Source of the DNA: Elusimicrobiota bacterium | GTDB taxonomy: Bacteria; Elusimicrobiota; Elusimicrobia; FEN-1173 | Reading direction: 5' to 3' | Assembly (NCBI GenBank): GCA_003158755.1 | Contig: PMLF01000113.1 | Span: 1 to 5,313 of the forward strand | DNA length: 5,313 bases | In this document: positions 1-5,313 of the stretch, piece by piece | Layout of the letters: each line of letters starts with the position of its first letter | Numbering within the stretch: position 1 is the first letter of the stretch | Notes under the pieces: generated by a model | Seen by the model: only the letters and a program-made list of their open reading frames with translations | Database searches by the model: none | Told to the model about the DNA's origin: nothing | Program-made: the position numbers and the translations under genes

Positions 1-1
1 G

Positions 2-64
2 GGCATAGGTTCTAAGAAGTTTCATCTCTTTTACGAGTCCCGAGCCACGAAACCCGCTTCCTGA
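2..64 (+). CDS. Possible 3' end of an unidentified upstream gene (partial)
   Basis: The frame starting at base 2 is open from the window edge to a TGA at 62-64. It encodes about 20 residues rich in Lys, Ser and aromatic residues, ending in Thr-Lys-Pro-Ala-Ser. The stop lies five bases before the comEC ATG, the close spacing expected of an upstream gene in the same operon. One other frame stops at 13-15 and the third at about 5, so this is the longest of the three. With so few codons the product cannot be recognised, and chance openness is a real alternative. Confidence 0.25.
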   Translation, partial: GIGSKKFHLFYESRATKPAS

Positions 65-69
65 ATTTT

Positions 70-2160
70 ATGCCTTATCTCTTCCGGCGCCCGCTCTTGG
101 CGGGCGTTTTGTTTTTTATCGGGTTCCTCGTCGTCCGGCGATGGGTTTCGGGTCTCCCGCGTCCGGCGCCGGGGGACCTTTCCTTTTTCGCCGACGGGCG
201 GGAGGGGGTTTTGCGCGGGCGTGTGGCGGGACCGGCGGCGCGGCGGAGGGGTTTCACCTCCTATCGGATCGTCGCCTCCGAGTGGAGGGAAGCGTCCTCG
301 GAAAGTTTCGCCCCGGTGCGGGGAGAAGCGGCGGTGACGGTCCCCGGACGCTCGACTTGGGCGGATTGGGGGGACGAGGCGGATTTTTCGGGGCGGCTGA
401 AACCCTTGCGCGGTCCGTCGGCGCCGGGGGCTTACGACGAGCGGAGCGCCCTGGGGAACCGGGGCGTTTTTTGCCGGTTGACCGCCCGGCCGAACGGCGT
501 GGAAATCGTCCGCCCGACCGGCCGCGCGTCTCCCCTGTGGTGGGTCGTCCAGGCCCGGCGGCGGTTCTTCCGGGCGTTCAAGCGGTTGAGCCCTGAGGCG
601 CGGACCATCGCGGCGGGATTGGTCCTGGGAGAACGTCCGTCGGGTTTTCCGGCGTTGAAGGAAGATTTCCGTCGGAGCGGCACCATCCACCTCCTCGTCG
701 CCTCCGGCATCAAGGTGGCGTTCGTCCTGGCCTTGTGGTGGTTCCTGGCCCGGTGGGCGTTTTTCCTTTCCCGTCGAACGGCGTTGGTCATCGGGATACC
801 CCTCGTCCTTTTCTACGCCTTTTTGGCGGGCGCCGACGCGCCGGTCCTGCGGGCGGCCATCATGGCGGCGGCGGGCATCGCCGGGTTCCTGTTGGGGCGC
901 GTGGACCGCGCCCTTCATTTGATCGGATTCGCCGCCTTGGTCCTGCTCGTCCTGGCTCCCGGGGAACTTTTCCAGGCGGGGTTCCAAATGTCCTTCGCCG
1001 CCACCCTGGGATTGATCCTGGGCATGCCGGCGGTGGAAACCGGCCTTCGTTGGTCCGCCAGGAGGTCGTTTTGGCCCCGCCCTCCCTGGGTTCGGGGGCT
1101 GCTTTCCGGTTCGATGCGGCTGTTCGCCCTGAGTTTCCTTTCCCAACTGGCCCTGTCTCCTCTTCTGGTCTTCTATTTTAGACGGGTGAGCGTCGCGGGG
1201 TTCGTCGCCAACCTCATCGCCGTGCCTTGGGCTTCCGTGGGACTGTACCTGTGCGTCGGACTTTTCGCTTTCGATTTCACGGGGCTTCCCGGAGCGGGCT
1301 TGTGGGTCTGGCCGACGGAAAAATCGATGCTCGACCTGTGGCGCATGGCGGCGTGGGGCGGCCGTCTGCCCGGAGCGGACGTCCCGACGCCCTGGACTCC
1401 TCTCCAAGTCGGAGCGTTGGCGGCGGCGGTGGCCGCCACGTTCGGCGTCTTGTATACCCTCCGAACGGTGGAGGCCGAAGAAGACCCGCCGCCCGTCGGA
1501 CGGCGGCGGTATGCCGTCCTCGCCGGGGCGTGGATCGCGGCGGCTCTGGTCATCGCTCTCTTTCGTCCGAAGCCGCTTCGGGAGCCCTCCATTTTATGGG
1601 TCGGCGACCGGAGCGACGCCGTCGTCGTCGCCACCGGCGGCTCGGTCACGCTGATCGATCCCGATTCTCCCGAGCAGGTGAGGGGCACTCTGATTCCATT
1701 TTTACGCGAGGCCCGCGTCCGGGTCGCGCGGGTAATCTTCTCTTTCCCTCCCAAAGGGCCGGAGGTCCTGCGCGCCGTCCATGAGGAATTTCCGGGAATC
1801 GAAGTCCGATGTATGGAGGGTTCGTTCGGCCTCCGTTGGCCCGTCGAAGAGGTCCTTCGGGACCCCGGCGTGGTTTGGCGCCGGGAGACGTTGGCGGCTT
1901 TTTCCGTCGAAGCGGGGGGAAGGCGCTTTCTGTTTCTGTCCGATCCTCGGAGCGCCGTTCCCGACGGTCCCTGGGAGGCGGTTTCTTTCCATCCGAAGGG
2001 TCCGATCCGCCGCTCGGAAAGTAGGCTGGAGTCCGTCGCCGCGCAACGCTGGATATTGCGGGGCCGGGGCGGTTCGGTCTGGGATGAAAAACTGGGCGGG
2101 GTCGTTCAACGTCCGGCCCGGGACGGTTTTTCTCTTTGGCGCGGAGGCCGTTGGAGTTGA
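70..2160 (+). CDS. comEC: ComEC/Rec2-family DNA-uptake channel with a degenerate C-terminal metallo-beta-lactamase-like domain
   Basis: This is a 696-residue polytopic inner-membrane protein, close to the usual ComEC length. The family forms the channel that carries single-stranded DNA into the cytoplasm during natural transformation. One N-terminal membrane segment (about 11-22) is followed by a DUF4131-like beta-rich domain (about 47-148) with the typical Gly-Asp and Pro-Gly-x-Tyr/Phe-Asp pattern. The Competence domain (about 175-465) has the hallmark HLLVASGIKV (207-216), GADAPVLRAAIM (254-265), FQAGFQMSFAATLGL (301-315) and a SPLL...ANLIAVPW stretch (363-387), with many hydrophobic helices. 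A last helix (about 481-498) precedes a beta-lactamase-fold region (507-664). That region starts VGDRSDAVVV, like the family's VGQGDA, but Ser-Phe-Pro-Pro-Lys-Gly-Pro (558-564) sits where HxHxDH should be, and Phe-His-Pro-Lys-Gly (640-644) sits near the expected HHGS. Nuclease activity is therefore doubtful. ATG 70 is the only ATG after the in-frame stop at 13-15; no convincing Shine-Dalgarno sequence precedes it, so translational coupling is possible. Confidence 0.93.
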   Translation: MPYLFRRPLLAGVLFFIGFLVVRRWVSGLPRPAPGDLSFFADGREGVLRGRVAGPAARRRGFTSYRIVASEWREASSESFAPVRGEAAVTVPGRSTWADWGDEADFSGRLKPLRGPSAPGAYDERSALGNRGVFCRLTARPNGVEIVRPTGRASPLWWVVQARRRFFRAFKRLSPEARTIAAGLVLGERPSGFPALKEDFRRSGTIHLLVASGIKVAFVLALWWFLARWAFFLSRRTALVIGIPLVLFYAFLAGADAPVLRAAIMAAAGIAGFLLGRVDRALHLIGFAALVLLVLAPGELFQAGFQMSFAATLGLILGMPAVETGLRWSARRSFWPRPPWVRGLLSGSMRLFALSFLSQLALSPLLVFYFRRVSVAGFVANLIAVPWASVGLYLCVGLFAFDFTGLPGAGLWVWPTEKSMLDLWRMAAWGGRLPGADVPTPWTPLQVGALAAAVAATFGVLYTLRTVEAEEDPPPVGRRRYAVLAGAWIAAALVIALFRPKPLREPSILWVGDRSDAVVVATGGSVTLIDPDSPEQVRGTLIPFLREARVRVARVIFSFPPKGPEVLRAVHEEFPGIEVRCMEGSFGLRWPVEEVLRDPGVVWRRETLAAFSVEAGGRRFLFLSDPRSAVPDGPWEAVSFHPKGPIRRSESRLESVAAQRWILRGRGGSVWDEKLGGVVQRPARDGFSLWRGGRWS

Positions 2161-2171
2161 GCGGAGGGATG

Positions 2172-2200
2172 TTGCCAAGGGAAACGCATTGGCATATACT
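2172..2200 (+). promoter_or_regulatory. Probable sigma70-type promoter for the cupin-metY-CoA-binding unit
   Basis: A -35 box TTGCCA (2172-2177, five of six consensus bases) and a -10 box TATACT (2195-2200, five of six) are separated by the ideal 17 bases. Transcription would begin near 2207, giving a leader of about 35 bases before the cupin ATG at 2242. The site lies in the only sizeable gap between comEC and the next gene. It would also place the alternative GTG at 2203 upstream of the transcript start, supporting ATG 2242. The assignment rests on sequence match only. Confidence 0.65.
2173..2194. repeat. 6-bp inverted repeat TGCCAA-N10-TTGGCA inside the promoter (candidate operator)
   Basis: TGCCAA at 2173-2178 is matched exactly by its reverse complement TTGGCA at 2189-2194, with a 10-base spacer. 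The left arm overlaps the -35 box and the right arm abuts the -10 box. This position would let a dimeric regulator block RNA polymerase. The two arm centres are 16 bases apart, about one and a half helical turns. It could instead form a weak hairpin at the end of comEC, but there is no T-run after it, so a standard terminator is unlikely. A six-base match could also be chance. Confidence 0.4.
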
Positions 2201-2241
2201 CGGTGGAAGGGGTTCGGCATTTCTTCCGACGGGAGCGCGCG

Positions 2242-2688
2242 ATGTCGACGGCCATCAACCGGCATAAAGGCAATTTCACCTGGGAACGGACCGAGGTGTT
2301 GAAATACAAAGAGGACGGATCGCCGTTTAAGGACGTGACCCGGCAAATCCTGTTCGAAGGGCGGCCCGACCTCCCCTGCCAGCTGCGGTATTTCGAGGTC
2401 TCCCCCGGAGGTCATTCGACCCTGGAACGCCACGAACACGTCCACGCCGTGATGGTCGCCCGGGGAAGCGGCAAAGTCCTGGTGGGGGAAGAAATCGTCG
2501 AAGCCGGTCCCCAGGACGTGATCCACGTGCCGCCCGATACCTGGCACCAATTCCGCGCCGTCAACGGCGAACCGTTCGGCTTTTTGTGTTTGGTGAATTG
2601 CGAACGAGACCGCCCCCAACTGCCGAACGATACGCACTTGGCGGAGTTGCGGCGAAACCCGCGGATAAAGGATTTCATTCGTGTCTGA
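2242..2688 (+). CDS. Small single-domain cupin protein, function unknown
   Basis: This is a 148-residue soluble protein with one cupin barrel. Motif 1 is seen at Gly57 to Gly77, with His64, His66 and His68 (pattern HEHVH). Motif 2 runs from Gly89 to His102, with VPPDTWHQF at 96-104. His64, His66 and His102 are likely metal ligands; the glutamate usual in motif 1 is not in its standard place, and His68 may substitute. Small cupins can be dioxygenases, isomerases, or metal- or ligand-binding proteins, and nothing here identifies the substrate. ATG 2242 is chosen because GGGAG (2231-2235) sits at good spacing and the promoter start lies just upstream; a GTG at 2203 would add 13 residues that do not look like cupin sequence. 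The 3' end overlaps metY by eight bases, so the two are probably co-translated and the cupin may act in sulfur amino-acid metabolism. Confidence 0.85.
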   Translation: MSTAINRHKGNFTWERTEVLKYKEDGSPFKDVTRQILFEGRPDLPCQLRYFEVSPGGHSTLERHEHVHAVMVARGSGKVLVGEEIVEAGPQDVIHVPPDTWHQFRAVNGEPFGFLCLVNCERDRPQLPNDTHLAELRRNPRIKDFIRV

Positions 2689-3973
2689 AAGAAAATTCGG
2701 TTTTGAAACCCGGTCGCTGCACGCCGGGCACATCCCCGACGCGGAAACCGGCGCCCGGGCCGTTCCCATCTATCAAACGACCTCCTACGTGTTCCGCGAT
2801 CCCCGGGACGCCGCGCAGCTCTTTGAGCTGAAGCAATACGGGAACATCTACACGCGCATCAGCAATCCCACGACCGCCGTCTTTGAAGAACGCGTGGCGT
2901 CGCTGGAAAACGCCACCGGCGCCGTGGCCGTGGCCAGCGGGATGGCGGCGCAGTTCGCCGTCTTCATGACTTTGTTGTCCCCTGGCGACGAAATCGTCGC
3001 GTCGTCCCATCTCTACGGCGGAACGATGGTCCAGCTCGCCCACACGCTGAAGAAGCTATCCATCCAGGCGCGGTTCGTGGAGCCGGGCGATCTGTCCGCC
3101 TGGGAAGCGGCCATCACCCCTCGGACCCGCGCCCTGTATGGGGAAATCATCGGAAACCCCGGCGGCAGCATCCTGGACTTGGAACCCCTGTCCCGGCTGG
3201 CGAAAAGCCGGGGCATCCCGTTGATCGTGGACGGAACCTTCGCCACGCCTTACCTCTGCCGGCCCCTGGATTGGGGCGCCACCATCGTGGTCCATTCGGC
3301 GACCAAGTTCATCGGCGGCCACGGCACGAGCCTCGGCGGCGTGGTGGCGGAGTCCGGGAACTTCAATTACTCCGGTTTTCCGTCCATCGCCGATCCGTCC
3401 CCGTCCTACCACGGCCTGCGGTTCTTCGACACCTTCGGCCACTACGCCTTCCTCATGAAACTGAGGGCCGAGACCGTGCGCGACACCGGCGCCTGCATCT
3501 CGCCGGCGAACTCCTTCCAGTTGATCCAGGGCTTGGAGACCCTCTCCGTGCGCATGGAAAAACACACGTCCAACGCCCTGGCCGTCGCCCGGCACTTGTC
3601 CGAGCATCCGAAGGTCGCCCGGGTCCGTTACGCGGGTCTGCCGGATCACCCGGACCACGAGCGCGCCAAGAAATATCTCCCGAAGGGACCCGGGGCGGTC
3701 TTCGCCTTCGACCTGAAAACCCGTCCGGGGGAAGAACGGTCGACGGGGGAGAAATTCATCAAAGCGCTCCAGCTGTTTTCCCACCTGGCCAACGTCGGGG
3801 ACGCCCGCAGCCTGGTGATCCATCCGGCGTCCACGACCCATCAGCAGCTCAGCGACGACGAATTGAAACAAAGCGGCATCGGGCCCGAGATGATCCGGCT
3901 CTCGATCGGACTGGAAAACGTGGAGGATTTGCTATGGGACTTGAACCAAGCGCTTCATGCGGCATCGGTTTAA
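2681..3973 (+). CDS. metY: O-acetylhomoserine sulfhydrylase (aminocarboxypropyltransferase), MetY-type
   Basis: This PLP enzyme of the Cys/Met metabolism family (fold type I, cytoplasmic) makes homocysteine from O-acetylhomoserine and sulfide, the direct-sulfhydrylation route to methionine. The 430 residues match MetY-class length, longer than MetB/MetC lyases at about 380-400. Visible landmarks are YTRISNPT (57-64), SGMAA (86-90), GEIIGNPGG (154-162), VDGTFATPYLCRP (183-195) and the PLP-lysine motif HSATKFIGGHGTS (205-217) with Lys209. They continue with LFSHLANVGDARSLVIHPASTTH (split here as 365-377 and 378-387) and Arg406 in RLSIGLE. The family's usual Asp-Asn-Thr is Asp-Gly-Thr here (Gly185). 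The start is GTG 2681, preceded by AAGGA (2668-2672) eight bases upstream and overlapping the cupin stop. O-succinylhomoserine or cysteine-synthase activity cannot be excluded from sequence alone. Confidence 0.95.
   Translation: MSERKFGFETRSLHAGHIPDAETGARAVPIYQTTSYVFRDPRDAAQLFELKQYGNIYTRISNPTTAVFEERVASLENATGAVAVASGMAAQFAVFMTLLSPGDEIVASSHLYGGTMVQLAHTLKKLSIQARFVEPGDLSAWEAAITPRTRALYGEIIGNPGGSILDLEPLSRLAKSRGIPLIVDGTFATPYLCRPLDWGATIVVHSATKFIGGHGTSLGGVVAESGNFNYSGFPSIADPSPSYHGLRFFDTFGHYAFLMKLRAETVRDTGACISPANSFQLIQGLETLSVRMEKHTSNALAVARHLSEHPKVARVRYAGLPDHPDHERAKKYLPKGPGAVFAFDLKTRPGEERSTGEKFIKALQLFSHLANVGDARSLVIHPASTTHQQLSDDELKQSGIGPEMIRLSIGLENVEDLLWDLNQALHAASV
3922..3927 (+). promoter_or_regulatory. 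Shine-Dalgarno site for the CoA-binding gene, inside the metY 3' end
   Basis: GGAGGA lies six bases before ATG 3934 and within the last codons of metY. It is the strongest ribosome-binding site in the window. It settles the start of the next gene even though that start overlaps metY by 40 bases. Confidence 0.8.
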
Positions 3974-4482
3974 ACACCGCCCTCACGCCGGAACAGCGGG
4001 AGCGGTACCAAAACGAAGACGTCATCCGAGGCCTGTTGACCTCGTGCCGGACGATCGCGATCGTCGGACTTTCTTCGGACCCTCAAAAGGCTAGTTACTT
4101 CGTGGCGTCTTATCTGCAATACGCCGGATACCGGATCATTCCCGTCACGCCCCGCTCGGGTGAAATATTGGGCTGCCCCAGTTATCCGACGTTGGCCGCG
4201 GTTCCGGAAAAAATCGACCTGGTGGACGTCTTTCGCCCAGCGGGGGAAGTTTCAGGTCTGGTGGACCAGGCCGTCGCCGTTGGCGCGAAGGCGATCTGGA
4301 CGCAGCTTCGCATCGTGGATTTCGCCGCCGCCGACAAGGCCCTGGCCGCCGGCCTCAAGGTCGTCATGGATAAATGCGTGAAAATGGAGCACGGCCGGTA
4401 TCACGGCGGACTCCATTCCGCCGGCATGAACACCGAGATCCTCAGCGCCCGCCGTTCCCGCCTCCCCGGCGAAAAAGAATAA
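3934..4482 (+). CDS. CoA-binding Rossmann-fold protein (YccU/CoA_binding_2 family)
   Basis: This 182-residue cytoplasmic protein resembles the CoA-binding domain of succinyl-CoA synthetase alpha subunits and acyl-CoA synthetases, as a stand-alone unit. The Rossmann core begins at about residue 39 with IAIVGLSSDPQKASY (41-55), a glycine-turn nucleotide/CoA-binding loop. YRIIPVTPR (66-74) follows, then GCPSYPTL (80-87), IDLVDVFRP (94-102), AKAIWTQL (118-125) and the family's C-terminal VVMDKCVKMEH (143-153). The family is usually about 140 residues; the extra length is an N-terminal leader of about 20-25 residues and a short C-terminal tail. No ATG, GTG or TTG occurs in frame between 3934 and TTG 4036, which would leave only a few residues before the Rossmann core, so the overlap with metY is required by the reading frame. 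The biochemical role of the family is not settled; coupling to metY suggests a link to acyl-CoA or sulfur metabolism, which is inference. Confidence 0.88.
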   Translation: MGLEPSASCGIGLNTALTPEQRERYQNEDVIRGLLTSCRTIAIVGLSSDPQKASYFVASYLQYAGYRIIPVTPRSGEILGCPSYPTLAAVPEKIDLVDVFRPAGEVSGLVDQAVAVGAKAIWTQLRIVDFAAADKALAAGLKVVMDKCVKMEHGRYHGGLHSAGMNTEILSARRSRLPGEKE

Positions 4483-4543
4483 TCCCATCCCCCGGTACAC
4501 CGACCGCCATTGGCCCTCCGTCCCGTAACGAATCCTTTTGATT

Positions 4544-4552
4544 TGGTAAAAT
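4544..4552 (+). promoter_or_regulatory. Probable extended -10 promoter immediately upstream of acpS
   Basis: TGG-TAAAAT (4544-4552) combines an extended -10 TGn with a hexamer matching five of six consensus bases. I see no good -35 box at 16-18 bases, which extended -10 promoters can do without. It is an A/T-rich island in GC-rich sequence, in the 77-base gap after the CoA-binding gene. A start about seven bases after the hexamer would fall at or next to the acpS ATG. Confidence 0.5.
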
Positions 4553-4559
4553 AGGAGAC

Positions 4560-4910
4560 ATGGCGGGATATTCTTTGGGCGTCGACATCGTGGACGTTCC
4601 TCGCATCGCTCGGTTATCCCGCCAACGGCGGTTTTTGGCCCGTGTTTTCACTCCGGAAGAGATCGCCTATTGCCGAGGAAAAAAGAACGCTTCCCAACAT
4701 TTCGCCGTGCGCTTCGCCGCCAAGGAAGCCGTATACAAAGCCTTAGGCAAGAGCGGCGTCGGCCATAAGGAAATTTCCGTCACCAACGATGCCCGAGGTA
4801 AGCCGTCGGTTCTCCTGGCGGGCCGGTTGAAGCGGCTCGAGCGGCGAGTGGCGTTGAGCTTGTCCCACACCGCGGATTACGCGGTGGCGGTGGCGATTTA
4901 CGAAGCGTAG
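4560..4910 (+). CDS. acpS: Holo-[acyl-carrier-protein] synthase
   Basis: AcpS moves the 4'-phosphopantetheine arm of CoA to the serine of apo-ACP, activating it for fatty-acid synthesis; it is a cytoplasmic, Mg-dependent trimer. The 116 residues are typical for the group-I family. Seen in order: GVDIVDVPRI (7-16) with metal ligand Asp9, FTPEEIAYC (30-38), and FAVRFAAKEAVYKALG (48-63) with metal-ligand Glu56 and catalytic-site Lys60. They are followed by VTNDARGKPSVLL (74-86) and LSLSHTADYAVAVA (99-112). ATG 4560 fits the family N terminus. A purine-rich AGGAG (4553-4557) sits only two bases before it, closer than normal for a Shine-Dalgarno site. The stop TAG is four bases before nnrD, an arrangement in which ACP synthase and NAD(P)HX-repair genes are often paired. 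Confidence 0.95.
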   Translation: MAGYSLGVDIVDVPRIARLSRQRRFLARVFTPEEIAYCRGKKNASQHFAVRFAAKEAVYKALGKSGVGHKEISVTNDARGKPSVLLAGRLKRLERRVALSLSHTADYAVAVAIYEA

Positions 4911-4914
4911 TCCT

Positions 4915-5313
4915 ATGGCCGTGAGACGGATTCGGATTGACCGGCGGCTGCTGAAACCGTGGATTCTTCCCCGCGACGTCGACTCAAACAAGGGCGATTT
5001 CGGTCACGTTCTGGCCGCGGCGGGATCTCGTGGGATGATGGGAGCGGCGAGGTTGTGCGCCCTGGGGGCCCTTCGAAGCGGAGCGGGTCTCGTGACGATG
5101 GCCGTCCCCGAGAGCGAATACGGGACTGCAGTGCCCTGGGAGGTGATGACGCTTCCCTTGCTGTCGACGGATGGAGTGTTCAGCGCGCGCGCCGTTCAGG
5201 GAGTTTTGGATTTCGTCCGCGCTCGGCGAGTCTCGGCGGTCGCCTTGGGGCCGGGACTATCCACCAAACCGGGAGCGGCCCGGTTCGCGTTAACCCTATT
5301 AGAATCGCTGACG
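4915..5313 (+). CDS. nnrD: ADP/ATP-dependent NAD(P)H-hydrate dehydratase, 5' part (runs off the window)
   Basis: The first 133 codons of the YjeF C-terminal-domain family (ribokinase-like fold) are present. The enzyme dehydrates the damaged cofactor NAD(P)HX back to NAD(P)H, using ATP or ADP. Evidence is KGDFGHVLAAAGSRGMMGAA (26-45), with the family's glycine-rich signature, then ALRSGAGLVTMAVPE (52-66) and VALGPGLS (109-116). Translation starts at or just before this domain, so the N-terminal NAD(P)HX epimerase half found in fused YjeF proteins is absent; the epimerase should be encoded elsewhere or the C-terminal region lies beyond the window. ATG 4915 is four bases after acpS and lacks a clear Shine-Dalgarno site; GTG 4921 is a possible alternative. 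Translational coupling to acpS is likely. Confidence 0.9.
   Translation, partial: MAVRRIRIDRRLLKPWILPRDVDSNKGDFGHVLAAAGSRGMMGAARLCALGALRSGAGLVTMAVPESEYGTAVPWEVMTLPLLSTDGVFSARAVQGVLDFVRARRVSAVALGPGLSTKPGAARFALTLLESLT

Noticed and set aside
31..1407. Long open frame on the - strand (458 codons) opposite comEC
   Set aside because: The translation is dominated by Arg, Pro, Gly, Gln and Asp with no hydrophobic core or known motif, as expected from the antisense of a GC-rich gene. ComEC on the + strand has clear family motifs.
2203..2241. GTG start giving the cupin 13 extra residues
   Set aside because: It lies at or upstream of the predicted transcript start. ATG 2242 has a well-spaced GGGAG, and the extra residues are Arg-rich and unlike the family.
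1702..2769. 355-codon - strand open frame across the comEC end, cupin and metY start
   Set aside because: It spans two real gene boundaries and a promoter on the other strand, and shows no recognisable domain. It is explained by codon bias.
3056..3871. 271-codon - strand open frame opposite metY
   Set aside because: It is Gly/Arg/Val/Asp-rich antisense sequence without motifs, and metY on the + strand is unambiguous.
3271..3933. Upstream extension of the CoA-binding frame through metY
   Set aside because: The extra 221 residues are Arg/Pro/Gly-rich shadow sequence. The strong Shine-Dalgarno site at 3922 and the family alignment place the start at 3934.
4483..4543. Possible rho-independent terminator after the CoA-binding gene
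   Set aside because: I found no stable stem followed by a T-run; CCCC and GG stretches here do not pair convincingly.
70..5313. Search for a novel defence, toxin-antitoxin, phage or CRISPR system
   Set aside because: Every gene after base 70 matches a known housekeeping, competence or metabolic family except for the unassigned roles of the cupin and CoA-binding protein. No direct-repeat arrays, integrase or effector domains are visible.

Overview
The window is a GC-rich stretch of an ordinary bacterial chromosome. All genes are on the + strand and closely packed, and codons end mostly in G or C. The high GC makes long open frames on the antisense strand, and I regard these as shadows. I saw no mobile element, CRISPR array, tRNA or rRNA, and nothing indicating a phage or plasmid. 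I cannot assign the organism firmly. The mix of genes (ComEC, a cupin, MetY, a CoA-binding protein, AcpS, NnrD) fits a free-living bacterium, perhaps from a poorly cultured high-GC lineage, but this is a guess.

Layout: (1) Bases 1-69 may hold the last codons of an upstream gene. (2) Bases 70-2160 encode a ComEC/Rec2-type inner-membrane DNA-uptake channel. Its membrane domain is well conserved, but the C-terminal metallo-beta-lactamase-like domain has lost its recognisable metal ligands. (3) The gap 2161-2241 carries a good sigma70-type promoter whose -35 box overlaps a 6-bp inverted repeat. (4) Bases 2242-4482 form a tight three-gene unit: a small cupin, an O-acetylhomoserine sulfhydrylase (MetY), and a YccU-type CoA-binding Rossmann protein. 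Neighbouring frames overlap by 8 and 40 bases and each internal start has its own ribosome-binding site. (5) A 77-base gap with a probable extended -10 promoter leads to acpS (4560-4910). The start of an NAD(P)H-hydrate dehydratase gene (nnrD) follows four bases later and runs off the window.

The likely biology is three adjacent blocks: DNA uptake; direct sulfhydrylation to homocysteine with two accessory proteins of unknown role; and cofactor housekeeping (acyl-carrier-protein activation and NAD(P)HX repair). Nothing here is clearly a new system. The points most worth following up are the degenerate ComEC domain, the promoter/inverted-repeat arrangement, and the cupin-MetY-CoA-binding operon.
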